Counted from the stretch's first letter, positions 16,001-28,160 are shown. The stretch is 64,000 nt of DNA from Albula goreensis (GCA_022829145.1 CM040752.1:26345586-26409585); one strand, 5' to 3'. Numbers and translations are program-made. The notes: a model not told the origin generated them from the letters alone.

Positions 16001-17103
16001 ACTGAACACTGAAATACACAGAGGTTTAAAGTGGTTTCCTCCTTAGTCCTGCTTTGGATCTCTGAACGACATCTGTCCTGCTCCGATAACTCAGCAGGCA
16101 AAGAGGTTTTGCGGTGACAGATGGCTTTCCAACTGACCTGATTGGCTACAGTTCTCTCCTCGTCACAGTCCTCTGTACTCAGTGTGATTTAGTGTAGAAC
16201 CAGGGAAATCTCCCTCTTATCTCCTCTTGGACAACTTGCATAACAAGCAATTTAATTTCCTTTTTATATTAGCAGAGGTTTTTTTAACAAAAAAAAAAAA
16301 AAAAACAGAAGTAAAATGTAGTTTCTCTTTCTTCCACAGACTGTATGAAGGATATAGCGGAGAAGATATAGCGGGTTCTTTGGTCAAGAGCCAGGCTCAT
16401 CAGAGGTCTGTGCCACAATGGCAGAGGCCACACATGGGAAATTTTCAGCTTTGCTGCCATCCCCCCACAAAAAAGCTCCACCCTACCATGTAAACACTGA
16501 CAGTCTTCTCAACTGCACGTATACGCTGCGGTTTTTAAGCACGCTGTGTTTATTTTTATCAGAAGAAAACAAGCCCTGATAGGCTACTGTAATTAGGTAG
16601 CCTGGGGAGGGGGATGCAGTTTACAGTGCACTGGGGTTTTTGACAGAATCTGGGAATGGATAATACTCAGGGGAGCCGGCAGGAATGTAGCCACAGAATT
16701 AACAAGGAAATGAGAAGGGAAACATCTGACCTTTGTGATTATGATAAACTCTGTAGAAGAGCAGAATATGGGAAAAATATCAAAAGATAACATTTTCTCT
16801 GTCTTATAATGTACACCATGCGTTAAAGATCAATTATTGGCATTTATATATTTCATGCAAATTTTAGGCTGCATTTACTCACAAATAATACATTAATTAT
16901 TTATTGTTGAACTTATTGTGTAGCTGCTCTGTACCTGATGTAGAAGCTCTCTCCATACGGCAGCACTGAGAATGCAGCACACAGAGATCTTTTGGCACAT
17001 ATCAGCACAATCCTACAACAAAGAACACAGAACAACACAGACAAGTGTCAGTCCTGCCTAGCAGCAACATGGTAGCAGGTCATCTATGTCAGACATTGGG
17101 ACT

Positions 17104-17184
<81 letters not shown>

Positions 17185-20100
17185 GACGGCTTATCTTGCA
17201 GTGTCTTTTACTTTGCTCTGACAGCTGAAACCTGACCACAGGACAAATTACAATAGTCATGACCAAGTGTCTTTGTTAAAAAGCAAATACTTTGATGCTT
17301 CAAGAATTACCTATGGAGGTGGTGGTTAAAAAATGGAAGAAATACAGACTGCATTACCCCTGGCTATTTCCACAGGCCCTGTATACAGGCCTGCCATGAG
17401 CACCCAGAACAAATCAATGAAACATTGACTTTCTGTTTCATCTCTCTCATGGCGTTTTGCTGCCTTTTCAATAGCAATATGTTTATATCCCAAAAGTATT
17501 CAGTGCATTTGGGAACAAGGGGGAAAAAGTCTTGGGAAAATTGCAGCAGGAAAAGAAAAACAATTGCCGATGAGAAAATGGTCACATGACTATAATCGCC
17601 CCTTCCACAAAATACATCTTGCTTTTTTTCCACTGGCTGTGGGCCAACTCGCCAAAAACATTGCACCAGCTCTGCTGTGGAGTGAGGGGGCTCGAGATGA
17701 AGTATTTATTAGAAAAAAATGATTGTGAGAAAAACAGCCAAGTCTGGCAGATGGGTGATCCGAAGCCATTTATACGCAGGAAGTATAGGGGGTTGATATT
17801 TCAATCACGTCCTCCTTATGTAAGGGGAATTTCATCTCAGACTTTGATGTCTGGCATGCTGGGTTTCAGATGTGTTTGAGAGAGTGATTTAATTCCCCGC
17901 ACTGTAACACTGGAGCTCTGCTGGAGCTTTATGGAATGGTTAAATGGGTAAGCGAGCTGGAGGCGCACAGTCATTTACTGTGTTATGGCTGAGCCTTCGG
18001 GGAACGCTTCTCCGATTGTGTGCCTGCACGAAACGCACAAACACGGCGGCTTGGTTACTGCGCCCTCACCAATTGCAGTACAACCTCAGAATTACGGACC
18101 GGATGCAATATAAAACAGGAAGTAGCACACACAACCAAACTTCGTCAATATCAAGGTCTTAATTATCATTGGTACCAAAAGACAAGGATTAAAAACTTTC
18201 CTTGAATAGAAAATGTGAAAAACTAGACAAAGGGGCACGTCTTAGAACTAACTGTAAAAAAAATGCAACATGGGAAAATCAGTGTTTGTTGCACACAGGA
18301 GCCAGAACAAAATTAAATAGTAAAAGTGGCCATGGATTGTGGGTCACAAAAAAGACTGAAATTCATTCAGTCTTTTTTAATGTCTAATGTGTCATTCAGT
18401 CTAATGTGAGGACACTCTTAACCTTATGAACAGCCTCCAATTACAGGGTCTTTGTAACTCAGGGATTCTCAGCCATCAACCTCATTCCTGATCCTAGTAT
18501 GCTAGTTTTTGTTTTCACCTGAAATTCCACAACCAGCTCAGACCCAACATACCAGGTGAGGTGAGTTAACTATGCAGTCAATTTTCTTTATTGGTCAGTA
18601 ATTTCTGAGTAATAAAAGACACCGGTATACACTGTGGCAGCCCATTACTAGGAGCAGAGACCACAGCGCTATTGTAACACTCTCGATCAGTGGGCAGATT
18701 ACCCTGGCATCAAACCCCATATTGCCGTTCTGACCGTAAGAATGTGTACACAATCTGGGTGGGCTATTTTCAGTCTGGCTTTCTGTGAGGATCCTTGTGT
18801 GACAGGAGGCTGTGAAATGTCCACGCGTGACTGGAAGTGTTCTGGGAACACAGAGTGAGATGAAACACCAACCACATGGGACATCTGTTGTGTGCTTTTC
18901 TTTGCTCTGTTCGATGAACTGTTGTGTCATTTTCTCTGCGTTGGCACACCGCAGGTTTGCCTCTGAGGGTACTTGGTGGCCAACATATTCAAATACATGA
19001 TTCCTTCAACTGTTTAAAATATCACCTCTTTAATAACATTCTTAATAAAAGCCAAAGCTAGGATCAATAATTAATTTTAGATTATATATAATTCACCCAA
19101 TAATGGAATTTTATATGAGTTCTGTAATACCAGTACATCACAGCTTTTAAGAAACTCTCAGTCCTTTGCATTAAAACCAAAGCATGCATTAAAGTTCGGT
19201 TGAGGCCCTCAGTATATATTGATATGAACTATTGTATTGTGTTAATCAAACAACAGTGTTTCAAAACTCCAGATCATCAAGTGCAATTCTCAGACTTTTT
19301 GTTACTACATAAGAGCTCCCAGTGTGTTTGGTTAAGCTATCGTTGAACAGCAGCTCTGAATCTGTAGGTCAACCAGCACACCGATGGTAACTGTCAAAAC
19401 TGAGGAGGACAACAACTGTAATTATTCCTGTATGGTAAAATAGTGCAAAATGATTGTTATAGAGCTCTGGTGAGGCATAACTGCAGTCTGGTGAAACAGC
19501 ATGCATCACCATGCCTACAACTTCTGCCCTCATAATGGATTTAATATCAGATGCGGTGCAGTACTGTCCTCTGAACGAAGGGGGTACACAGAGATTGGTC
19601 AGTTAATGGTCAGGGCCGAGTGCCTTTGACTGTATTGTGTTGTCAGATGGGTGAAGGAGATGGAGCTCGCACAGCGCAGAGGGCCTCACCTGCTGCCGCG
19701 TGTGTCGTACTGCCTCATGTTCTTGATGAAGTGGACCTTCTTCACTGGCCGGGGCCTGGGGGATCCTGATGAGTTGCGTGACCTGCATAAAGAGGCGGGG
19801 GTGGGGGGGGGTGGGGGGTGGGGGTGAAAAATGAGGTAATGGGCCAAGTGATCCCCCTGGTCAAAATGATACGTAGTCCCACATAGTTTTAGTGGACCAA
19901 TGAGAGGAAGCCAAATATTTCAAGGTGACAGCAAGAGAAAACTACAAACACTTTGATATATGGCTCCGTTTAGCAGTGTGTTTTACCTGAATTCAATGAG
20001 CTAATGGTACCTGACTGTAGACAGATGTACCTGCTTTTTTAATGCCCCTTCATATTCCCCATGTTCATATTAAATAAAAAAAGATCTCAAAATGTAATTA

Positions 20101-22568
20101 TTAAATAACTAGTCTATAATGATAATTTAAATAATTAGGAATAACAATCATAACAAAGCAGGCAGCAGGATAAGTCTATATGTTGCTGTCAGTGAGTTAT
20201 GAACCTACCTCTCTGCACATGAATCATCTGCATGTATTCACTTTTCCATACAGTAAGAAATTCATTCATCCAGTCATTCATTAATTCACATTTCATCTAA
20301 AAGCCATCACTATGATCATTTTCTGAGGGACACTTGTCAAATGCCAGGATCCCATTCACAGACTTATCTGTCCTGCAGCTACAGCGCATCACTCATTAGG
20401 AGTAATGAAGCTGCTAATGACAGCCTCTGCAGTGCCTTTCCCATAATCACTAGCAGCTCAGGAGCAGTGTGCACAACTTCATGCAGCCCACAGCTCTTTC
20501 ATCTCTATCACAGAGACTTCACAGGGACAGAACTCATGGAGACAGCAGGAACAGTTTACAGTGGTTTGTTTTAATGGCAGTTAACTTCCATGAGACTGCA
20601 CAGCTCTCATAAGAACGGCCGTTATCAAAGCCTGGGTTGCGGTGAACATGCACCACAGGAAGGAGAACAATCATTACTGTTACTATGCTGCACCTTTAGT
20701 GTTCTGAGACAGGCTTCCACACTGCCACCTGTTGCAGAACTGAGCTGATAAGATCAACCAAAACTCTGTCTGCCTAGAGGAGCACAAGCAGGACCACACA
20801 GGTAGTGCAGATGGGATGCATGAGTTCAGTGAGCTGGGCTGCTGTTATTGACTTAGCGGTTACTGTTACTGACATGTGGCGGCTTGTCAGAGCCAGTTCC
20901 AACACTGTAACTTAATTAATTTTATTTGAATTATTTATCTATGTGAGTCCAGGTAGGCTGAACAACACCTTTTCATTGCCATAATGTATTATTATGCTCG
21001 AAAAAAAAGGACATTGGGGACCCTGTAGGGATGGCTATTGTGCCCCAGAGCTGACATTCAGCAGTACCAACTGCTTCCATTTCATCTGTGCACCCAGGTA
21101 CAACCATCAAAATTGTGAAAGTTAAAAGCAAAGGCAAAACACAGTGAATGACCTTGACAAGCCTTAGGTCATAGACAAGAGCTTGTGTCATTCACTGCCA
21201 GGGTGACATTGTGCACAGCATGGCAATGGTTGCGTAAGAGGATCCAGTAACCAAGCCTTTCCACACTCCACTCACCCCTCATGATGCGTCCAGGCAAATA
21301 CCTTCTGCTTGGTAGGAACACAAAACTGTTACACAACAGCCTACCGATCCCCCACCCATCTGTTTAAACTTTGCCAAGCCCAAAAAAAAAAAAAAAAAAA
21401 AAAAAAAAACAGAGTGCTAGAATTTAGATTACTTGGGGGTGGGGTGGCTTGTTTTTTTATTCAGAACAGATTTTTAATTCCCATATCTGACAGTTAAAAA
21501 GAGGCTGCCAGTTCTGACCAGCGTTGATGTTAGCTCCAATATTCAATGCTAGACAGGATTTCAAAAACAACCATAAAGGGTGAGATCACATCTCTCTTGC
21601 TGGTGGCATGGCAACCCTTCCTGTTGTGTTTTTCGCAACAAAGTAAAATTTCACATATTAGATACCACTGAGGGTGGGGTGAAAATTTTTTTAAAAATTC
21701 TTCTTTTTAGTTAAAGAAGGAAGCAAAACCATGCACAAGTCCTGTCACTCTCAGTTTAAGTTAGATGTTGAAAACAGGGTTGTGGAATGCCTCGGCCTGC
21801 TCAATTTCACGGAATCTTTAATAGCAATGTAATCTTAAAGAATCTGTCATAGCCCATCAAATCCCAAAGAACCTGTCCCAGCCAGTTACACCTCATAGAC
21901 TCTCTCATAAAGCAGAAAATATCCCCCTGTACACTCTGCATGGTTAAACTGTCACCCTCTTTAAATATCCATTTTTGGACATGATGAGAAAACATTCTTC
22001 AGTTGACGTTTATCAACAAATTACCCAGATGTGAGCATGGAACATGACGGCATCATCCTTCGCTCAAAATAGAACAGTCAGAACCAAGAAGTCCTTTAAA
22101 TTCCACTCATTTTTTCTTTGTTTATGAAAGCCTTTTTCCTCTCACCAGCCACTTCAATTTGACATCATCTGATAAGCATTTTAATTCTGCGCATTCATTG
22201 GGTGACAGCAAAGACAAAAAAGAAGGAAACTGCCACAATAAAGCCCAACATGCTCAACATCAAATGCTCATTTTATGCAAGGTTTCTCACTCAAACGTTG
22301 TATTTAGAATTCTTGTCTGTGCTCTCATGACACAAATAAATGAATGCTTTTTGTTCTATTGTTAAGTTCTGTCTGTTAAGTACTGATATTTTGTCGCACT
22401 ATAAACAGGGGTGAAGTAGAGGCACTTGAACTTAAGTCAGCTTCATAGGAATTAAGAATTCAACACTGTATGTTTAAGATATACCATGGTTATTTCAGAT
22501 TGCAATACTGCATTCATATTTTAGGGACTTGGGTCCATAGGCAAACTGGCACTGAAACATGAATAGAC

Positions 22569-22622
<54 letters not shown>

Positions 22623-25600
22623 GGAGTAAATCTTCTGACCTATGGGCAGCTTTAAAAAATATAATCAGTAGAGCTACCAGAGTACCATACTTCCTTCAAC
22701 ACTGACTCAATCAGAGAGCTTGGTATAAAGCCATCATAAGTAGTCTGGGGTACGTCACTGGCTTTAAATCGTTCAGTTAATTTGCAGTTATCACTGACTT
22801 CAGCAGATCAGTGCTTAACGACCACTGAAGACCATAAGGACATTACCACCATCCCAAAAAATAGATTGCTGCCATGATTACAAGATCCAGTACTACAGAT
22901 AGCTAGTTGAGTCTGACAGGACAGAACAGGTTGCCTGGCTGGACATAAAAATCCAAGGGCAAGGTGAGGCCTTTTTATTTTCAAACAGTTAAACTGTTGC
23001 CAGAAAAAATCATCTGCATTCTCCTTCATGTGCGCCATGCTTCATGGAAACCTGATTTGATGGTGTGGATCAGCATATGAGCCCCATTGCTTCTGAACGG
23101 CGCATTGTAGACAAGCTAGCCAAAGACCAGACTAGCCAGAGGATGACCTGGACATGATGCTGGCTGGCTCCACCTCACCTAACGTCTCACACAGGTGCAG
23201 ATCAGGCTTTTATTCAAGAGTGGGATGTCCTCTTAATGCCCTTAAGCTCATGTAACCTCTCATTTGGCACAGCTCTCAGAATGCAAAGGGCCACGGCCTC
23301 TGGCTGTGACCCTGAAGCTGGCTCAGATCAGTAATCAATACATGGGGGTGAATACAGGTTCAAGAACAGCCACAGTCAAGTGGCTATCAGGCCAGCACTG
23401 CTCTGTAAAGAAAAAGGGAAAGAGGCGAGGGACAAAGAGGTCTTAACTTCAAGTTGTAGTTGGGACATGGACCATTTACAAAACGTTCTCTTTTTTTAAA
23501 AGATTAAACAAAATGAAAGTTGTGCTTCACCAACATAAATAAATCCAGTAATACTGATGACTCGATATTTCTTTGTGCAAAATACCAATGTGTTCATATA
23601 AAAAGTTTCTGTAGTGTTTGTGGTGAACCATGGAACTGCCTCACTTAACTGGTTTGGCCACCAGCACTCCATACCAGTACCATAAACAAGGGGTCCAACT
23701 GTGCAGGTGGACAAAGAACTGTACAGAAAGCCAGGTCTGGAAAGCACCGTGCTGACAGGTCCAGTTCATTTGAAATATGTGGCAGGTGACCCTGTGCCGA
23801 AACAGACAAACCTGGACTGCATCTCTCATTGTGAGGTGGAAGGTGGTTATGGAGAACTGGTTCATATCAGCAGGAGGAAACCAAAGGGGACCAAAGTCTC
23901 AAGCATATGGGGTGTGTTCAGCCCTCTGCGTCAAACACTTCCCATTAAGTAAACTAAAAGAGCTCACAAAAATGACCTTGTTTAGATCTGTTGCTTATGT
24001 GTGCTCTTGCGTATTGAGATGAGCTACATTAATTCCTGTAGACAGTTTTCTCCTGAGGAAAACCCAGAGTTTGTTTTATTTACTTTTCATTATTAAGTGA
24101 ATTGAGGAAAATGTAAACCTGTAAAAGCCTGATTTTTTCTGCACATAGGTCAGTAATCATTTAATAACGCCAAGGAATCACCGCCAAAAAACTTTTTGAA
24201 AGCATGGGATACGTATGTTTATTCACGTGTATAGTGCATGCATAAAAATAATTTAATTGTTTAAATGGTTGAAAAGATACACAAGTAAAACAAAGCAAAT
24301 ATGGACACTGGCAAATGCTTTCAGTTAAGAACAACAATGAAAAAGCAGGGCTTGCTTTCACTCGATGTCTCAACAATGAAATCCGTATCCAAACATCTCC
24401 ATACACAAATGTTACATTGACAAAATCATGTGAGGTCTTCACATAGTTCCTACGCCTTAAAACAACCAGAAAACGACCGACTGGAAATGTAGATCTTTAC
24501 TCCACCACATCCGTGAAAACAAAAGCATGGTTCTGTAATTCGATAATTCTATCACTATCCTAATTTCAGACATGACACGTTTAGGACACCCAGGACTGTG
24601 AACCAACGTGCTCAACTAACCAACCAACTAATGATGTCAATGCACATTTGAAAAATAGTTCTATAAATAAAAGTTTCAATAAACGCAATATAGTAATATT
24701 TTCAGAGTTAATTCAGCACAAACATAGTTACGCATCCAAACAGATAAAACTGACGTAGAATGACACCGTAAAATATAAACTACACAAACGCTGCTGCTGT
24801 AACACTGAGCTTTTTTCCTGAAGAGGCATATCTATCCTGGCACTTTCTGGAGTAAATTTTCTCATAGATGCACCCCTGGTGTCTTTTGAATCGTTCTTCA
24901 ATTTCAGTTAAAGAAGACATGAAAACGGATAACTCAGAATCATGCTGTTTTTTTTTGTTTGTTTTTTTTTTTTTTTTACAAGAATGCTGTGTTGACTGGA
25001 AGGGGACGCAATGACACAGCGGGTGTATTGCCAAATAAGAACAATCGTAAACGTACTGATACAACTTTACCTACTTGTAAATGAATAAAACATATCTTTT
25101 ACTCGTATGTTTTTATCAAGCTGAATGTCAACTTAGCACACGACTTGTAGTGTTGCTACATAGTCCAATGCTCGAATGCTGACTGAACGTCAACTCTGTC
25201 TGCCTCCCTAAAAAATTCCTTCGGACACTAATCTAAATTACAGAAATATAAACCTTTGGGGTGCTCGTTAATTAAGTAGACAACGCAGATGTTTGCCAGT
25301 TGAATTATAATTATAAATACCCGATCAGATGTTTAGACAGGATGTCAAAATGTTGAAATTCGTTCTGAATTATAGACAGCGACAAGACGACACCTGACAT
25401 AAGTTACTGCTGCAACATGAGACAGGTCAAATCGCCACAACGATAATCTGACTTGACAGCAGGGAACAACGCTCGGTGACAGAAAGAGATAAGTGGCAAG
25501 CTAACCCACTGAATCATCCCGACGTGATGTTTACACATGACTAACGCTGGACCAGTTTTCAGCTAGCTGGCTGTGGATCAGCAAGCTAGCTATTTGCAAA

Positions 25601-26191
25601 GCACGTTGAATGAATATAAATTGCAACGACAGCCTAACGTAATAATACTTGCCTGCTCTGTCGAGAATCCAAAGTCATCGAGTTGCAACTATCCACTGAC
25701 AGCAGGGTCGGCGATTTCCTTGCTCCAAATGGAGTCTGGTGTCCAGTGGGGGAAAGGAGATTGCCCTGGGAACAGAAGGACCCGACCCTTCCCCTCTCCA
25801 GAAACGACTCACTGCTCCCCACAGCACTGAACCCTGAGTCAGTTGGTAGGACCAGAATAGGTGGGACGTTGATGACCCCGATTCTTGGGACTGGAGTGGC
25901 TATGCCCCCACTCACAGAGGGTGACAGATGGGCGAAGGTTCCATAGCTGCTCGCTGTGGATAACCTGGCTGCTCTCTCACCGGCGCTGACGCCTTCAAAC
26001 TCATTGTCTCCTTGGTTGTGATGGCTTTCATTGCTTAGTTGATATGTGGGCCGTCCATCAAGGGAGATATTATTGAGAAACAAAAGGGCTGCTTGTCTCC
26101 TGCGTGAGTCTTTACTTTTCCGTAAGTGCTCTTTATTTGGCTTGTTTGTGCCAATGGCTAAAGTGCTGTGCGCGCACGCAGCAGTCGCCAT
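9891..26191 (-). CDS. cables2: CDK5 and ABL1 enzyme substrate 2, complete, nine coding exons
   Basis: Cables proteins are adaptor/cyclin-box proteins that link Cdk5, Cdk2 or Cdk3 to non-receptor tyrosine kinases such as Abl and affect p53/p73 and cell-cycle control. Coding segments on the minus strand are 25653-26191, 19690-19782, 16935-17012, 15094-15199, 14469-14619, 13123-13220, 11677-11783, 10721-10925 and 9891-10031. All join in phase to 505 codons plus stop. Residues 1-60 carry the family N-terminus (SRRRQAALLFLNNISLDGRP). Residues 181-260 include VKKVHFIKNMRQYDT and IVLICAKRSLCAAFSVLPYG. About residues 324-505 hold EYDPNLL and DPQWPCGKHKRVLIFASYM, then the cyclin-like domain (SLKREM, TVAMAYVYFEKLVLQG, CVLLAAKISSDLKK, VALEMALYLPE). 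The -VTVAMAYVYFEKLVLQG- and VALE-ALYL words favour CABLES2 over CABLES1 as I remember both. Intron 1 appears to be GC-AG. An in-frame upstream ATG lies at 26227, but the one at 26191 has the better Kozak context (A at -3, G at +4) and gives the family start MATAACAHS. Confidence 0.95.
10163..10186. repeat. Poly(A) tract of 24
   Basis: An uninterrupted A run in cables2 intron 8 (10032-10720). No recognisable retroelement body flanks it. Confidence 0.9.
10721..10925 (-). CDS. cables2: cables2 coding exon 8 (cyclin-box core)
   Basis: The exon is 205 bases, encoding residues 392-459 (LKREMRMVSEECGLQPVTV ... QEVKVLID), the helical core of the cyclin-like fold. The donor is the weaker GTCAGTGTC. 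Reading past it gives the non-family residues VSVIS. Confidence 0.96.
11089..11139. repeat. (CATA)n microsatellite
   Basis: About twelve uninterrupted ACAT/CATA units in cables2 intron 7, followed by looser CATA- and CA-rich sequence to about 11300 and a GA-rich stretch at 11320-11346. Confidence 0.95.
11677..11783 (-). CDS. cables2: cables2 coding exon 7
   Basis: The exon is 107 bases, encoding residues 356-390 (TTVIEYVKPSDLKKDMNETF ... LTLSKIR). It starts in phase 0 after exon 6, and its last two bases are completed by exon 8 to Ser391. Confidence 0.96.
12400..12870. promoter_or_regulatory. Candidate conserved non-coding element in cables2 intron 6
   Basis: A GC-richer, repeat-free, high-complexity block within an AT-rich intron (11784-13122). 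It includes a short perfect inverted repeat at 12785-12804. It has no long open frame and no splice-flanked coding segment. The regulatory call is an inference from composition only. Confidence 0.3.
13123..13220 (-). CDS. cables2: cables2 coding exon 6
   Basis: The exon is 98 bases, encoding residues 324-355 (MDDLPEYDPNLLSDPQWPCG, then KHKRVLIFASYM). It leads into the cyclin-like domain and is near-invariant in the family. The donor is GTGAGAAGG. Confidence 0.95.
14469..14619 (-). CDS. cables2: cables2 coding exon 5
   Basis: The exon is 151 bases, encoding residues 273-322, starting TVSYARFLYPTNALVRQK, a conserved family block. It then has a variable serine/arginine-rich part ending VGLDL. 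A T-run acceptor ends in CCCAG; the donor is GTAAGCCC. Confidence 0.93.
15094..15199 (-). CDS. cables2: cables2 coding exon 4
   Basis: The exon is 106 bases, encoding residues 238-272 (DPKLDTHRHRRSS ... LEDVELGAYGR). This is a variable region of the family with the conserved EDVELG word. The acceptor is CTGCGCAG and the donor GTAAGGTG. Confidence 0.88.
15318..15380 (-). repeat. Diverged SINE 3'-end fragment
   Basis: On the minus strand the order GTAAGATCCACTCATCAGC-TAAATGCC followed by TGTAAA words matches the common fish SINE tail (TAAGTCGCTCTGGATAAGAG, then TCTGCTAAATGCC, then TAATG repeats). It is short and diverged. Confidence 0.4.
16935..17012 (-). CDS. cables2: cables2 coding exon 3
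   Basis: The exon is 78 bases, encoding residues 212-236 (IVLICAKRSLCAAFSVLPYG ... FYI), with split codons at both ends. The acceptor is TTGTAG and the donor GTACAGAG. Confidence 0.94.
17106..17182. repeat. (CA)n microsatellite
   Basis: About 38 uninterrupted CA units, roughly 95 bases upstream (in the gene's direction) of cables2 exon 3. It is read as GT repeats in the pre-mRNA. Confidence 0.97.
18462..18570. repeat. Possible decayed dispersed repeat
   Basis: CAGGGATTCTCAGCC followed by CTGATCCTAGTATG and GTTTTTGTTTTCACC resembles the start of a dispersed fish repeat I remember (GGTTCTCAACCCTGGTCCTG ... TTTTTGTTCCAAC). It is diverged and its class is unknown. Confidence 0.3.
19690..19782 (-). 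CDS. cables2: cables2 coding exon 2
   Basis: The exon is 93 bases, encoding residues 181-210 (SRNSSGSPRP to QYDTRGS), with the family block VKKVHFIKNMRQYD. The acceptor TTTATGCAG is preceded by an unusual C-rich tract. The donor is GTGAGGCC. Confidence 0.94.
19796..19826 (+). other. G-run with quadruplex potential beside a splice acceptor
   Basis: The plus strand has five G runs of four to nine bases separated by single Ts or short spacers. On the transcribed minus-sense strand this is a CACCCC-rich tract ending 13 bases before the cables2 exon 2 acceptor, where it stands in for the polypyrimidine tract. Confidence 0.7.
21382..21409. repeat. Poly(A) tract of 28
   Basis: An uninterrupted A run in cables2 intron 1. 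It could be the tail of a decayed plus-strand retroelement, but no body is recognised. Confidence 0.9.
22573..22619. repeat. (GA)n microsatellite
   Basis: A pure AG/GA dinucleotide tract in cables2 intron 1. Confidence 0.95.
25653..26191 (-). CDS. cables2: cables2 coding exon 1
   Basis: The exon encodes residues 1-179 plus two bases of Arg180. It is serine-rich after the conserved LFLNNISLDGRP block and ends ...LDSRQSR. The only donor keeping phase with exon 2 is AG|GCAAGTATT (GC dinucleotide). The nearby GTATTATT site at 25647 would shift the frame. Confidence 0.93.
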
Positions 26192-26275
26192 TCTCAAATG
26201 AAGAAAACAAATACAAACTGAAAGCATCAGCCCGGCGTGAGGACCTGTCCACGCCCACTAAAATGTAATTGGATC
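26192..26275 (-). promoter_or_regulatory. cables2: cables2 5'UTR and proximal promoter
   Basis: Upstream of the start codon the minus strand has GGGCGTGG, a KLF/Sp-type box, near 26258-26250, and CCAAT at 26272-26268. No TATA box is seen. The transcription start is not determined. Confidence 0.35.
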
Positions 26276-26279
26276 ACGC

Positions 26280-27966
26280 TGGAAGATTATGTAAATTAAT
26301 TAGCATTTGGACTGAGCGGATTCGTTGTTGGGTATTACGAACATAATAGAATGGATTTTAAAAAGGCTGGTGAAAAAAAAAAATTCAAATCCCGGTTATT
26401 TTAACAATTACGAGACTTGAAATCCCAAATTTAAATTTCGGACTTGTTTAAACACTCAGACCGGACTATATGTCTCTAGATGTCTGTAAACCAAATGCTG
26501 CGAAACCTTTATACATGGTTTTAATTGATGAAAATCTGATATATTTAGCATTATTGTAACTGAAACTTAAAAACCTAATAAAAGTCATTTAGCATTATTG
26601 TATCTTTAGCCAAACAGATACACATCGGCAATACTGGATTTCACCGAGCTGGTAGCTCGCTGACATGATATGATTGCATGACAGAATACCTTCTGATTCC
26701 AAACAGTCCACATTAGTCTAAACAAAAATAGAGGCAGTGTTGTACATTCAATATATTTTTCACTTACTGGTGATATTAAAGGAATGGCAATCCCAGTAGT
26801 TTACAGGACATTCCTGTAGTTTGCTGTGATCCACTTTTATTGTGCATGTGACCATGGGTAATTGTTATACAAGTAACAGCTGCACCCAAACTTGTGATTT
26901 ACAGACAACTGTGGTTAGTTAGGATATCCTCAATACATTATCATTGCACAATCATTTTAATAATACATATAACATTGAATAATTGTAGTCTGGCAAACAC
27001 CATTTTAGAATGATGTTTCAGTGTTATCACATGCTTGTCCCCTCACAGCAGCACTGAGAGAGTTCTAGGCCATGCTTTCTTAACCTAAGACAGATTACTT
27101 CAGTGTCAAAACATTTCCATTGTTTGGAGCTTTGAATAATTGTGAAAAAATATTAAATTACCATATATAGTAAACTATTCAATCCATAAAATACATATAT
27201 ACACCAAATATTTAAGGAAGACATATTCAATACATTTCATTATACATAGTACAACTGAATATATCAAATGAATATATTCATGAATATAGTGGCTTTTCCA
27301 CATAGTAATAACAAGCTAAAAATATTGCATATGCAATAATATTAAAATATTATATACATAATACAGTCATTTAAACATATATAAAGATGTATAATATTGT
27401 TTTGACATTTTACAAAGTAGCTATAACAGACTTGTATTCTCAATATTCTTAATTTAACAAGAATTGCTTTCTGAACTGCAAACCAATTTACACATATATT
27501 CTAAGACCTCAAACTGTGTGTTCTCTTACTGCTAATTTCCATTTAAATTCTTATTGTGGATTTTATTAAAATGTTTTATTTTTTATATTTCACACCAGAT
27601 AAAAAAAAGAAAAAGTAAGGCACATCACAAGGTTCTTACAGTCATTTGATAATAACATTCAGAATGAAATCTCCTTTTCCGCCTCTCTCAGTGAGCGCAC
27701 TGAGTCTAATTACATCATGAGCATACGGAGATGAGAGAGTGCTGGAGGAGCCCAGGGGAATGGTGCCACCCTATGCCCCATCTGCTCAGCAGAGGTGCGG
27801 GAGGTCGGAGTAGGGGAGGGTCACGACGCCACTGTACCTGGAAGCCTTTCAGCACAGAAAGATTTCCATAATCTCCTCCCTTAAGGCAGACACTATATAT
27901 GAGCTCTTGCTATGCAGGCTATTAGAAGTGTTCAGAGATTAGTGTTTGTGTAGTAAACAGTACATC

Positions 27967-28016
<50 letters not shown>

Positions 28017-28155
28017 TCATTTTTGGTTGAATTTATTTGGTATTCATGAACAGCACTGCAAGCAGATGTGAATGGATGCAAATCAGGTGATGCAGATAAC
28101 AGAGATACCCAGCTTATCATAAATACACTGAGGTAATAATATATTCTCATTCGCT
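26280..28155. other. Intergenic DNA between cables2 and the ccm2l 3' end
   Basis: No exon supported. 26900-27600 is very AT-rich with many ATAT words. 27680-27850 is GC-richer. A CT microsatellite follows. Several further AATAAA signals on the minus strand lie near 27540-27580 and could serve a longer ccm2l 3'UTR. Confidence 0.55.
27967..28018. repeat. (CT)n microsatellite
   Basis: A CT dinucleotide tract with one ACTCTCTC interruption at its end, just beyond the candidate ccm2l poly(A) site. Confidence 0.93.
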
Positions 28156-28160
28156 GTCCC

